Positions 1 through 8,715 of a DNA stretch of 64,000 nt are shown here, piece by piece (position 1 is the first letter of the stretch; the number at the start of each line of letters is the position of its first letter). The stretch spans positions 62,001 to 126,000 of the forward strand of contig NZ_BJXV01000014.1 in the NCBI RefSeq assembly GCF_007991175.1. The letters are read 5' to 3'. The notes under the pieces are model-generated. The model was not told the origin of the DNA. It ran no database searches and was given only the letters and a program-made list of their open reading frames with translations. Made by a program: the position numbers and the translations under genes. Source of the stretch: Halovibrio variabilis. Its GTDB lineage: Bacteria > Pseudomonadota > Gammaproteobacteria > Pseudomonadales > Halomonadaceae.

Positions 1-1
1 A

Positions 2-64
2 GTACACTTATTCGATGAGAACGGTGCAGCACTAATGCTATCTACTCAACAAGCAGCAGCTTAA
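2..64 (+). CDS. C-terminal tail of a sugar ABC transporter ATP-binding protein (partial)
   Basis: An open frame enters from the left edge and stops at TAA 62-64, giving a 20-residue tail beginning VHLFDENGAAL. The HLFD(A/E)xG(x)AL pattern is what closes many MalK/UgpC/AglK-type ATPases of sugar ABC importers, so I read this as the last codons of such a gene. Its neighbour is a LacI-type regulator, which fits a sugar uptake cluster lying to the left. The fragment is short and the call rests on this pattern only. Confidence 0.45.
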   Translation, partial: VHLFDENGAALMLSTQQAAA

Positions 65-230
65 GCACGAGAGACAACCAAGATACCCGCATTAACGACC
101 CTCTGTGTGTGCCTAACCCCCCCTTTCGCTTATCATGGGGAGTGGCAACATTCAGCGGGTCGATTTTATTATCCGCACCTATTGAATAGCTAAATTTTCA
201 ATTATTAAAAAAGCCTGTAAAGGAAGCACC

Positions 231-1280
231 GTGACTGATCAGCGCCGTATGACACTCAAGGATCTTGCGCAGGAACTCAACGTCTCTACTGCGACGATTT
301 CCAACGCCTTTAACCGGCCGGATCAGCTCTCGCCAGCCCTGCGCGAACGCATACTCAAAGAGGCCAAACGGCTGGGTTACAGCGGCCCTGACGCCAAAGC
401 GCGCAGCTTGCGCACCGGCCGCTCGCGGATTATTGCGGTGATTCTTGCAGAAAGCCTTACCTACAGTTTGAACGACGCCGTGGCCAGCGAGTTTTTATCC
501 GGTGTTGCCGAAGTTCTCGATGCCCACGGCCACACGCTGCTGTTATTGCCGGGTCGCGGCCACGCCTCACAGCCGCCGGGCTCCGCCAATATCGCCGATG
601 GCTTTATCGTTTACGGGTTAATGCCCAACAATAAACTGCTGGATGAACTGCCCGCCCAGCGCACCCTGGTGGCCGTTGATTTTGATATTGAAGGCTGCCC
701 GACGGTGCATATCGATGACACCGCTGCCAGCTATAAAATCGCCCAGCATGCGCTTAGCGAGTTGCCCAAACGCCCGGCGATTATCAACCTGCGCTTGACC
801 AAAGAGGTCTGCAACGGCCGGGTGACGGCCGAGCACACGCTGCTGCCCAACACCAGCACCATCAGCCGCGCCCGCCTTGAGGGCTTTCATAGCGCGCTGA
901 GTGAGCAAGGTGTGGATGTGGCGCAAGTGCCGCTCTGGAATATCGAGGAGAATACCTTTGAGGTGTGCTCGCCGGTGATTGCTGAGATTCTCGACCAGCC
1001 CATAGAAAAACGGCCAGACCTGCTGCTGTGCATGTCTGACCGCATTGCGCTCACGGCGCTAACGCTCGCCGAGCAGCGCGGTATTCGGGTGCCGGAAGAG
1101 TTACGCATTACCGGGTTTGACGGCATTGCAGAAGGGCAGTACCGGGCACCGCGTTTAACCACAGTGCGCCAGGATAGCGTGGGTAAAGGGCGGGTCGCAG
1201 CGCAGATGATTCTTGGCCGCGTCCCCCTCGCCCAGCAGCTGCTGCAAACTGAACTGCTGCTGGGCGATACCTGCCCTTAG
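231..1280 (+). CDS. LacI-family transcriptional regulator
   Basis: 349-residue LacI/GalR-type repressor with GTG start, preceded by an AAAGGAAG ribosome site. Residues 8-55 form the N-terminal helix-turn-helix and hinge helix (MTLKDLAQELNVSTATISNAF). Residues 65-340 are the periplasmic-binding-protein-like effector domain, with the usual ITGFDGI motif near residue 288. It follows the tail of a probable sugar ABC ATPase 166 bp upstream, so it most likely controls that transport cluster, perhaps for an alpha-glucoside. The ligand cannot be read from sequence. It converges on gap with 21 bp between the genes. It is distinct from the FruR-type LacI protein at 4619-5596. Confidence 0.85.
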   Translation: MTDQRRMTLKDLAQELNVSTATISNAFNRPDQLSPALRERILKEAKRLGYSGPDAKARSLRTGRSRIIAVILAESLTYSLNDAVASEFLSGVAEVLDAHGHTLLLLPGRGHASQPPGSANIADGFIVYGLMPNNKLLDELPAQRTLVAVDFDIEGCPTVHIDDTAASYKIAQHALSELPKRPAIINLRLTKEVCNGRVTAEHTLLPNTSTISRARLEGFHSALSEQGVDVAQVPLWNIEENTFEVCSPVIAEILDQPIEKRPDLLLCMSDRIALTALTLAEQRGIRVPEELRITGFDGIAEGQYRAPRLTTVRQDSVGKGRVAAQMILGRVPLAQQLLQTELLLGDTCP

Positions 1281-1301
1281 TAGTGGATACCTGGCAGCGT
1301 G

Positions 1302-2306
1302 TTACTTGGCAGTTGCCTGCATGGCCAGCGCGGTATCCAGCATACGGTTGGAGAAGCCCCACTCGTTGTCGTACCAGGCCATAATTTTAACCAGACGCCC
1401 ATTCACACGGGTGTGATTAGCATCGAAGGTCGAAGAGTTGGCATCGTGGTTAAAGTCAATAGAGACCAACGGCTCAGCGTTAACGGCCAATACCGGCGAG
1501 TTAGCCGCGGCCTTCTCAACGATGGCATTAATCTCTTCTTTAGTGGTATCGCGACTGGCAGTAAAGGTCAGATCCACCAGCGAGACGTTGATTACCGGTA
1601 CGCGAACGGCCAGGCCGTCAAACTTACCCGCCAGCTCTGGTAGCACCAAGCCCACCGCAGCGGCAGCGCCGGTTTTGGTCGGGATCATCGAATGCGTGGC
1701 ACTGCGCGCACGATAAGGGTCGGTATGGTAAACATCCGACAGATTCTGATCGTTGGTGTAAGCGTGCACCGTGGTCATCAAACCGTTTTCGATACCGACT
1801 GCATCGTTCAACGCTTTTGCCACCGGCGCTAAACAGTTGGTGGTGCAGGAAGCGTTAGAGACAACGGTGTGCTCAGCGGTCAACACCTGGTCATTCACGC
1901 CATACACAATCGTCGCATCGGCATCAGGGCTGGGTGCAGAAATCAGCACGCGCTTGGCACCCGCTTGGATATGCTTGGCCGCCGCTTCGCGCTTGGTAAA
2001 CAGCCCGGTGCACTCCATCACTAGATCGATATTCATCGATGCCCATGGCAGCTGCACTGGATCGCGCTCAGAAGAGATGACGATACGATCACCATCCACC
2101 GTGATGCTTTCGGCGTCGTGTTCTACCTTAAAAGGAAAATGACCATGCACAGTGTCGTGACGCAGCAGGTGGGAATTTAGCGAGGGGTCGCCGAGATCGT
2201 TAATAGCAACGACCTGAATACGGTCACGGTAGCTGTTTTCATAAAGGGCGCGCAGCACATTGCGGCCGATACGACCAAATCCGTTAATTGCAACTTTTAT
2301 TGTCAT
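1302..2306 (-). CDS. gap: Type I glyceraldehyde-3-phosphate dehydrogenase
   Basis: 334 residues, the normal length for the NAD-dependent glycolytic enzyme that converts glyceraldehyde-3-phosphate to 1,3-bisphosphoglycerate in the cytosol. The Rossmann motif INGFGRIGR is at residues 7-15, catalytic Cys154 sits in SNASCTTNC and His181 in [10 protein letters not shown]. The C-terminus [14 protein letters not shown] is typical. The ATG at 2306 has a GAGGAG ribosome site. An Epd (erythrose-4-phosphate dehydrogenase) role is less likely because the active-site neighbourhood ([16 protein letters not shown]) is of GapA type. It is divergent from pyk across a 212-bp region with two A/T-rich palindromes that probably regulate both genes. 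Confidence 0.95.
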   Translation of the reverse strand: MTIKVAINGFGRIGRNVLRALYENSYRDRIQVVAINDLGDPSLNSHLLRHDTVHGHFPFKVEHDAESITVDGDRIVISSERDPVQLPWASMNIDLVMECTGLFTKREAAAKHIQAGAKRVLISAPSPDADATIVYGVNDQVLTAEHTVVSNASCTTNCLAPVAKALNDAVGIENGLMTTVHAYTNDQNLSDVYHTDPYRARSATHSMIPTKTGAAAAVGLVLPELAGKFDGLAVRVPVINVSLVDLTFTASRDTTKEEINAIVEKAAANSPVLAVNAEPLVSIDFNHDANSSTFDANHTRVNGRLVKIMAWYDNEWGFSNRMLDTALAMQATAK

Positions 2307-2344
2307 GTTAGCTCCTCAATTGACCAATAATAATAAGTGGTACC

Positions 2345-2365
2345 TTTAGTAAAAAAATTACTAAA
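2345..2365. promoter_or_regulatory. A/T-rich palindrome in the gap promoter (variant HexR-like site)
   Basis: TTTAGTAA and TTACTAAA form perfect 8-bp arms separated by five A residues, about 40 bp upstream of the gap start. The arm sequence resembles the HexR half-site (TGTARTWWWATTACA), but the spacing is 3 bp longer than in the sites before pyk and pgi. It is therefore a weaker match and may bind a different protein. Confidence 0.4.
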
Positions 2366-2438
2366 AATACGTATTTAAGCGTCATGAGGCCGATAAATAG
2401 CTTCTTAACCGCCCCAAAAGGCTAGTAAAAATCCAATA

Positions 2439-2453
2439 TGTAGTAAAATTACT
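2439..2453. promoter_or_regulatory. HexR-like operator upstream of pyk
   Basis: TGTAGTAAAATTACT matches the HexR consensus I know, TGTARTWWWATTACA, at 14 of 15 positions and is centred on TAGTAA-AA-TTACTA. It lies 66 bp before the pyk start in the gap-pyk divergent region. HexR (RpiR family) senses 2-keto-3-deoxy-6-phosphogluconate and controls gap, pyk and hexose genes in many gammaproteobacteria. Binding here is inferred from the motif. Confidence 0.6.
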
Positions 2454-2518
2454 ATATAAACGCTATCGTAGTCCAATACTAAATCGCCAACAATACCCTT
2501 AAAAAGGAGAGCGCCCAC

Positions 2519-4039
2519 GTGACAAAAGCCACCTCGAATACACAAGCTCCGGCGTCTACTAGCCATCTTACCCACACGCAGACCAGCCCTCATACTCCAT
2601 TGCGGCGCACCAAAATCGTCGCCACACTCGGCCCCGCTAGTGATCGCCCCGGCGTGCTGGAAGCGATGCTAAAAGCCGGTGTGGATGTGGTACGGCTTAA
2701 CTTCTCCCACGGCTCAGCGGATGATCACCGCCGTCGCTTAAGCGAAGTCCGCGAGATCGCCGAGGGCCTTGGCCGCAGCGTTGCTGCCCTGGGCGACCTG
2801 CAGGGGCCAAAAATTCGTATTGCTCGTTTCATCGAGGGCGCCGTCAAACTCGAGGTCGGCCAACCGTTTGTCTTGGATATGGCACTGGACGCCAACAGTG
2901 GCACCGCAGACCGCGTCGGCTGTGACTATCAAACCCTGGCTGATGATGTTGTTGAGGGCGACCGCCTGCTGCTCGACGATGGCCGCTTGGTACTCGATGT
3001 CACGCAAGTAGTTGGACAAGAAGTCCATACCCGCGTTCACGTGGGCGGCAAGCTCTCCAACAATAAAGGCATTAACAAACAAGGCGGCGGACTCTCAGCG
3101 CCCGCTCTCACTGAAAAAGACAAGGCTGACCTAAAAACCGCCATTGAAATCGGCGTTGACTACTTAGCTGTCTCCTTCCCGCGCAGCGCCGCGGACATGC
3201 AAGAAGCCCGCGAGCTGCTTGGCGAAGCCGGTAAAGAAATTGGCTTAGTGGCTAAGCTTGAACGTGCCGAAGCGGTTGCTGACGATGCTACGCTGGACGG
3301 CATCATTGAAGCCTCTGAGGCGGTCATGGTGGCCAGGGGCGATTTGGGCGTTGAGATTGGCGACGCCGCGCTGATTGGTACTCAGAAGCGCATTATCAAG
3401 CACGCACGTACGCTCAACCGTGCCGTCATTACCGCCACCCAGATGATGGAATCGATGATTGAGTCGCCGCTGCCCACCCGCGCCGAGGTCTTCGACGTGG
3501 CTAACGCAGTGCTCGACGCCACCGATGCAGTCATGCTCTCTGCGGAAACGGCGGCAGGTGATTACCCGGTGGAAACCATCGAAGCGATGAACCGCGTTTG
3601 TCTGGGTGCCGAGCGTGAGCGGCTCGCTCAAGAGTCAGGCCACCGCATTCATGAAGGCTTTGAGCGCATCGATGAAACCATTGCGCTATCGGCGATGTAT
3701 GCAGCGAATCACTTATCCGGCGTCAGCGCCATCGCCTGCATGACCTCCACCGGCTATACACCGCTGATTGCATCGCGCATTCGTTCAGGCCTGCCTATCG
3801 TAGGGTTGGCTCACAGCCCTATCGCCCAGCGGCGCATGGCGCTCTATCGTGGCGTCGTTTCAATACCTTTCGACACCACCGATATGGACCCGGCCAATCT
3901 TAACCAAGAGGCCTTGAAATGCTTGCAGGCGAAGGGATTTATCCACCCGGGCGAGCATGTCATTCTCACTCGCGGCGACCATATGAATGCCCATGGGGGC
4001 ACCAATACGATGAAAATCCTTGCCTTTGATAGTGAGTAA
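2519..4039 (+). CDS. pyk: Pyruvate kinase
   Basis: 506-residue pyruvate kinase, which transfers phosphate from phosphoenolpyruvate to ADP in the last step of glycolysis. The GTG start is chosen because AAAAAGGAGA precedes it by about 8 bp. The first 30 residues are a poorly conserved Ser/Thr/Pro-rich extension before RRTKIVATLGPAS. The substrate-binding VDVVRLNFSHG segment, the metal-binding VMVARGDLGVEIG motif and the ITATQMMESMI segment are all present, followed by the C-terminal allosteric domain. It is longer than E. coli PykA/PykF mainly at the N-terminus. It is divergent from gap and followed by mgsA 106 bp downstream on the same strand. Confidence 0.95.
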   Translation: MTKATSNTQAPASTSHLTHTQTSPHTPLRRTKIVATLGPASDRPGVLEAMLKAGVDVVRLNFSHGSADDHRRRLSEVREIAEGLGRSVAALGDLQGPKIRIARFIEGAVKLEVGQPFVLDMALDANSGTADRVGCDYQTLADDVVEGDRLLLDDGRLVLDVTQVVGQEVHTRVHVGGKLSNNKGINKQGGGLSAPALTEKDKADLKTAIEIGVDYLAVSFPRSAADMQEARELLGEAGKEIGLVAKLERAEAVADDATLDGIIEASEAVMVARGDLGVEIGDAALIGTQKRIIKHARTLNRAVITATQMMESMIESPLPTRAEVFDVANAVLDATDAVMLSAETAAGDYPVETIEAMNRVCLGAERERLAQESGHRIHEGFERIDETIALSAMYAANHLSGVSAIACMTSTGYTPLIASRIRSGLPIVGLAHSPIAQRRMALYRGVVSIPFDTTDMDPANLNQEALKCLQAKGFIHPGEHVILTRGDHMNAHGGTNTMKILAFDSE

Positions 4040-4145
4040 CGGTCTAACCTCTATAGCGAGCTTTTAGCTTTTGCGACCTTTAACAAGAAAAAAGCCATTC
4101 GGCCATAAGACCGAAAGACAATAGAACCATGAGGGAAGTAACCAA

Positions 4146-4622
4146 ATGAGTGACGCGCAACCGCCCCGCCAGGCCATCCGTACGCTGCAACCGCGCAAGC
4201 GTATTGCGCTGATTGCCCACGATGGCAAGAAGAGCGAAATGCTGGAGTGGGCAACCCGCTGGAAGGATACGCTGAGCCAGCACGAACTGATCGGGACAGG
4301 CACAACATCTAAGCGGCTGCAAACCGCGTTAGGATTAGATGTCGAGGGGCTAATGAGCGGGCCCTTAGGCGGTGACCAGCAGATTGGCGCACGGATTGCG
4401 GAGCAGCGGCTGGATGTGCTGATCTTCTTTTGGGACCCCTTCTCTCCCCAGCCCCACGACCCGGATGTCAAAGCGCTGCTGCGTTTAGCGGCACTGTGGA
4501 ATGTACCGGTCGCCTGCAATGCGGCGAGCGCCGACTTTCTACTCTCCTCGCCCTACTTAAGCGAGAGCTACGACATGTCGATACCCGATGCAGCCGCTTG
4601 GGCCCAGGCGCGTACTGTTTAA
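4146..4622 (+). CDS. mgsA: Methylglyoxal synthase
   Basis: 158-residue methylglyoxal synthase, which converts dihydroxyacetone phosphate to methylglyoxal and phosphate as an overflow route when triose phosphates build up. It has the conserved IAHDGKK (His25), the phosphate-binding GTGTTSKRL, SGPLGGDQQIGA (Asp77, the expected catalytic base region) and FFWDPFSPQPHDPD blocks. The gene lies just downstream of pyk. Its last codon overlaps the end of fruR by 4 bp in convergent orientation. The position between pyruvate kinase and the fructose operon fits a valve at the triose-phosphate node. Confidence 0.93.
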   Translation: MSDAQPPRQAIRTLQPRKRIALIAHDGKKSEMLEWATRWKDTLSQHELIGTGTTSKRLQTALGLDVEGLMSGPLGGDQQIGARIAEQRLDVLIFFWDPFSPQPHDPDVKALLRLAALWNVPVACNAASADFLLSSPYLSESYDMSIPDAAAWAQARTV

Positions 4623-5596
4623 CGCTGGTGCAGGTGGCGAGCCACCACCTGCAACCCACATTCGTAATGCCCGTCCATGGCGGCCAAAGTGCAATGCAGG
4701 GTTAGTTCAGCAATACGGTCATAATCTTGCCAAGCTGAATTCACCGGCTGGGGAAGAAAGTCCAGAAGCCGATGGTCGCCAAAAGTAGCCAGGCGAATAT
4801 TGTCCGGCAAGCCGCCACGCTCTAAGAACACATCAAACACCCCCTCCAGCAGCGTATAAGACGCCGTCACCAGTGCATCGGCACCACCCTGCTCATCTAG
4901 CAGCTGAACGGCTAAACGCGCACCTTCGCTCCGCTCATAGTGGGCACCGCTCAAATACAGTGGTTCAATTGCGGTATCTTTTAGGGCGGCATTAAACCCT
5001 GCTCGCCGTTCGCGGCTAATCGACAGATCCGGCATCGCTTCTAACCAGGCAACACGTTTGGTTGCCGCGCCGATTACCGAGCGGGTCAATATCTTTGCTG
5101 CTTCCTGATCATTACTCACAACACTGGCAAAGCGCGCCGGATTGAGGCCACGGTCCATGCCCACCACGAACCAGCCCTCATCTACCAAGTCGGTGTAAAA
5201 AGTATCGTCGCTGGGCAAGCAGCTGGCGGTGATCAACACCTCACAGCGTTGTGCACGCAGCGCCAACGCAAGTGTCCGCTCACTCTCTGCACAATCATCC
5301 GAGCTTACGATCAGCAGCTGATAACCCCGCTCCCTGGCACCGCGCTCCAGGCGTTTGGCTAGGCGGGCGTAACTGACATTCTCTAAATCAGGCACGATAA
5401 GGCCAATAAGACGGCTGGCGCCACGGCGTAACGCGGCAGCTTGGGGATCAATGTGGTAGCGATGTTGACGCACCACGGCCATGACTTTTTCAATCGTTGC
5501 CGTGCTGATACGTCGCTGTTCTGCCTGGCCATTAATCACGTAACTCGCTGTGGTGCGTGAAACACCAGCGAGTCGGGCAATATCAGCAAGTGTCAT
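4619..5596 (-). CDS. fruR: Fructose repressor FruR/Cra (LacI family)
   Basis: 325-residue LacI-type regulator that opens MTLADIARLAGVSRTTASYVINGQAEQRRIS, the characteristic N-terminal DNA-binding domain of Cra/FruR. The effector domain follows (RLIGLIVPDLEN... FGDHRLLDFLPQPVNS). Cra proteins are relieved by fructose-1-phosphate and repress or activate central carbon genes. The gene is divergent from fruBKA, with 245 bp between the starts and two FruR-type palindromes in that gap, so autoregulation plus control of the PTS operon is expected. The ATG at 5596 has a GAGGG ribosome site. Confidence 0.92.
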   Translation of the reverse strand: MTLADIARLAGVSRTTASYVINGQAEQRRISTATIEKVMAVVRQHRYHIDPQAAALRRGASRLIGLIVPDLENVSYARLAKRLERGARERGYQLLIVSSDDCAESERTLALALRAQRCEVLITASCLPSDDTFYTDLVDEGWFVVGMDRGLNPARFASVVSNDQEAAKILTRSVIGAATKRVAWLEAMPDLSISRERRAGFNAALKDTAIEPLYLSGAHYERSEGARLAVQLLDEQGGADALVTASYTLLEGVFDVFLERGGLPDNIRLATFGDHRLLDFLPQPVNSAWQDYDRIAELTLHCTLAAMDGHYECGLQVVARHLHQR

Positions 5597-5684
5597 GAGA
5601 CCCTCTTGGTGTTACTAGACCGTTTATCAGCGCGCTGGGCTTTACCCGACCAAAGTCTAAATACACAGCCCTTGTGTCCTAAAG

Positions 5685-5696
5685 TGAATCGATTCA
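5685..5696. promoter_or_regulatory. FruR/Cra operator 1
   Basis: TGAATCGATTCA is a perfect 12-bp palindrome in the fruR-fruB intergenic region and matches the Cra-type core (TGAAWCGNTTCA-like). It lies 89 bp from the fruR start and 146 bp before fruB. Confidence 0.75.
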
Positions 5697-5716
5697 GCAT
5701 AGCCACTATACACAGG

Positions 5717-5728
5717 TGACACGATTCA
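5717..5728. promoter_or_regulatory. FruR/Cra operator 2 (degenerate)
   Basis: TGACACGATTCA matches operator 1 at 10 of 12 positions. The two sites start exactly 32 bp apart, close to three helical turns, which would place two FruR dimers on the same face of the DNA. Confidence 0.55.
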
Positions 5729-5841
5729 TCCATCCAGACCCATGACGCCTTCGACTATAGATGTAGGCTTCAGCATCATGGGCTTTCGCAGCGGCTGAAT
5801 TGTCATTAGACGTTACCTGAACGCGTTTACAGGAGAGCACC

Positions 5842-8715
5842 ATGCTAACACTCGGCCCCGATGACATCTTGCTTGGCCGCCACGCAGACAGCTGGCAAAT
5901 CGCTCTGGACAGTGCCGCTGAGGCGTTGGTAGACGCCGGATTCGTTGAGGCTGGCTACCGCGATGGCCTACACGCCCGCGAGGCGCAGTCATCAACGTTT
6001 TTAGGCAACACCATTGCGATCCCCCACGGTACGCCAGAAAGCCGCCAGCATGTGAAGCAAACGGGCGTGCGGGTACTGCAGTTTCCCCAAGGGATCGAGT
6101 GGCACGACGGCCAGCAGGTACACGTACTGGTAACCATCGCCGCACAGAACGATGAGCACCTTGATATCTTACGCCAGCTCACCCACGTTCTGGATCGCGA
6201 AGGCGTTGCGGAACAGCTGGCCGGCGCCACTTCGGCCGATGATGTAGCGCGGCTACTTTCCAAACCAACGTTAGAACCCCGCCTGGATGCTGAAACCCTG
6301 TGCGTCAACTTTCCGGCTCGCGACCCACAAGAACTCGCCCTGGCCGCCGCCGCTCGCTTACGTCAATGCGGCTGTGTCGATAACAGTTTTATTACCGGCG
6401 TCGCTGCGGCGCAGCCGACCTGGTTAGGCAAAGGACTCTGGCTGACCAGCAGCGACCAGGGCGTGAATCAGCCAGCGCTTGGGGTTGCCACGCCTGCTGA
6501 ACAATCCCTGGAAAGCGCTGGCCATCCAATACATGCGTTGTTTTGTTTAGCTGCTCACGGCGATGCCCACCGCCCGCTGCTAGAGCAACTGATGGCAGTG
6601 ATAGAAAACGGTGAAAGCCAGAGCCTAGTGGGCAAAACCAGCGCGCAACTGCTAGCCTCCCTGGCAGGAGAGACTGCCAATACACACACCCATCGCGTTA
6701 GAGTTCTTAATACGCACGGCCTGCACGCCCGCCCGGCGAAACAGCTGGTGCAGGTGGCTCGCGCCCAGCACATGCCAATTAATGTACGCCTGGAAGAAGG
6801 CAGCGCGACGCCGGTTTCCGCGGCTAGCCTAACCAAAGTAATTGGTTTGGGCGCACGACGTGGCCAGTGGCTGGTGCTGTCAGCCGAAGGGGAGCAAGCA
6901 AGCGAAGCCTTAGAGGCCGTCGCCGCTGCGGTTGAAGACGGCCTGGGTGAGAAAGTATCGCCGTTTGACGGTGGGCGCGAAGACAACGCCATTGTTGATA
7001 CGCAAGCAGCACCCAGCGTGGCGCCATTAGCCAGCGATACGCCCCACGTTGGGGTAGCCGCGTCCCCTGGTTTAGCGATCGCGCCGGTGTTTGTGATTCG
7101 TCCGCTGACATTTGACTATCCCCAGCACGCCGACGATCCAGAGCATGAGTTGGTCCGCCTGCGCGAGGCATTAAAAGTGGCGGGTACCCAGCTGCAGACC
7201 CTCGTGCACAACGCCCCTGGCGCTGAGGTTGCCGATATTCTCTCGATGCACGAGGAAATACTCGACGACCCCGAGCTTTACCAGGCGGCGGCAGAAGGCA
7301 TTCGCGATGGTTTATCGGCTCAGGCCGCCTGGTGGGAAGCCATTGAAACCGCGGCCCACGCCCAAGAGATGCTCGCCGACCGCCTGCTTGCCCAACGCGC
7401 GGCCGACCTGCGCGACGTCGGCCGCCGGGTGCTTGGCGTGCTCTGCGATGTCAGCCTTCCCGAACCGCCGGATCACCCCTACATTCTGGTCATGGACGAT
7501 ATCGGCCCTTCCGATGTCGCTCGCCTGGATACGTCGCGGGTACGCGGCCTGCTTACCGTACGCGGCGGCGCCACCGCCCACAGCGCTATTCTCGCCCGCG
7601 CCCTGGGCATTCCTGCCGTCGTCGGCGCGGGCCAAGCGGTGATGACACTCAATAACGGCAGTATGATGATTCTGGACGGCGAGCGCGGCCGAGTGACACC
7701 GCAGCCTTCAGAGGAACGCTTACTGCGTGCTGAGAAACAGCTGCAAGAGCACCAGCAGCGTGAAGCCGATGCCTGGGAAACACGCTTTGAGATCGCCCAA
7801 ACCCGGGATGGCCATCGAGTCGAAGTCGCGGCGAATTTAGGCAACACCGCCCACGCCGCCGATGCGGTAGAGCGCGGCGCCGAAGGCGTTGGCCTGCTAC
7901 GCACCGAATTTCTGTTTATGGCCCACGCCAGTGCACCGGACTTGGCCACCCAAATTGGCGAGTACCGCCAGGCGATTGATGCCCTGGAGGGCCGCCCGCT
8001 GGTCGCGCGCACCCTGGACGTCGGCGGCGACAAACCGCTGCCCTACTGGCCTGTGCCCCACGAAGACAATCCCTTCCTGGGCCTGCGTGGCATTCGCTTA
8101 GCGCTGACCCAACCCGACGTACTGGAAACTCAGCTACGCGCCCTGCTGATGGCCAGCACCAACCAGCCGCTGCGTATCATGCTGCCGATGGTCAAAGACA
8201 TCGCCGAATTCCGCGCGGTTAAAGCGATTTATGATCGCTTATTAACTGAAATCGCCCCCTCTCAGCGTGCTACCGATGTGCAATTAGGGGTGATGATTGA
8301 AATCCCCTCCAGCGCGCTGCTGGCGCCAAGCCTTGCCGCCGAGGTGGACTTTTTCTCGGTGGGCACCAACGACTTGACCCAGTACACCCTGGCCATCGAC
8401 CGTGGCCACCCGGAGCTTTCGGCCAGTGCCGATGGTTTACACCCCGCAGTGCTGCGTTTAATTCAAATGACCGTGGCAGCTGCCCACACCCAAGGCAAAT
8501 GGGTCGGCGTATGCGGCGAATTAGCCTCAGACGCCGTGGCCATTCCGGTGCTGGTAGGCCTGGGCGTCGACGAGCTCTCCGTCAGCGCGCGGCAGATTCC
8601 GCTGGTCAAAGCCCGCCTGCGCGAGTTTGACTTCGCGGACGCTCAGGTCAGTGCGCAATTGGCGCTCTCCCAAGCGACCAGCGACGAAGTGCGTGATGCC
8701 CTGGAGGCGCGCTAA
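5842..8715 (+). CDS. fruB: Fructose PTS multiphosphoryl transfer protein (EIIA-Fru / HPr / Enzyme I fusion)
   Basis: 957-residue cytosolic phosphorelay protein carrying the complete soluble part of the fructose PTS. EIIA-Fru occupies about residues 1-145 with phospho-acceptor His62 in IPHGTP. A degenerate EIIA-like linker domain covers about 150-275. HPr covers about 284-370 with His295 in GLHARPA. Enzyme I covers about 400-957 with His580 in GGATAHSAILARALGIPAVVG, GVGLLRTEFL, a C-terminal VGTNDLTQY and VCGELASD. E. coli FruB lacks the Enzyme I part, whereas pseudomonads and relatives have this full fusion. The ATG at 5842 has an AGGAGA site. The stop overlaps the fruK start (TAATG), indicating translational coupling. 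Confidence 0.96.
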   Translation: MLTLGPDDILLGRHADSWQIALDSAAEALVDAGFVEAGYRDGLHAREAQSSTFLGNTIAIPHGTPESRQHVKQTGVRVLQFPQGIEWHDGQQVHVLVTIAAQNDEHLDILRQLTHVLDREGVAEQLAGATSADDVARLLSKPTLEPRLDAETLCVNFPARDPQELALAAAARLRQCGCVDNSFITGVAAAQPTWLGKGLWLTSSDQGVNQPALGVATPAEQSLESAGHPIHALFCLAAHGDAHRPLLEQLMAVIENGESQSLVGKTSAQLLASLAGETANTHTHRVRVLNTHGLHARPAKQLVQVARAQHMPINVRLEEGSATPVSAASLTKVIGLGARRGQWLVLSAEGEQASEALEAVAAAVEDGLGEKVSPFDGGREDNAIVDTQAAPSVAPLASDTPHVGVAASPGLAIAPVFVIRPLTFDYPQHADDPEHELVRLREALKVAGTQLQTLVHNAPGAEVADILSMHEEILDDPELYQAAAEGIRDGLSAQAAWWEAIETAAHAQEMLADRLLAQRAADLRDVGRRVLGVLCDVSLPEPPDHPYILVMDDIGPSDVARLDTSRVRGLLTVRGGATAHSAILARALGIPAVVGAGQAVMTLNNGSMMILDGERGRVTPQPSEERLLRAEKQLQEHQQREADAWETRFEIAQTRDGHRVEVAANLGNTAHAADAVERGAEGVGLLRTEFLFMAHASAPDLATQIGEYRQAIDALEGRPLVARTLDVGGDKPLPYWPVPHEDNPFLGLRGIRLALTQPDVLETQLRALLMASTNQPLRIMLPMVKDIAEFRAVKAIYDRLLTEIAPSQRATDVQLGVMIEIPSSALLAPSLAAEVDFFSVGTNDLTQYTLAIDRGHPELSASADGLHPAVLRLIQMTVAAAHTQGKWVGVCGELASDAVAIPVLVGLGVDELSVSARQIPLVKARLREFDFADAQVSAQLALSQATSDEVRDALEAR

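Noticed and set aside
2405-2593. Minus-strand 62-residue frame in the gap-pyk intergenic region
   Set aside because: It covers the HexR-like site and the start of pyk and has a low-complexity tail. A chance frame.
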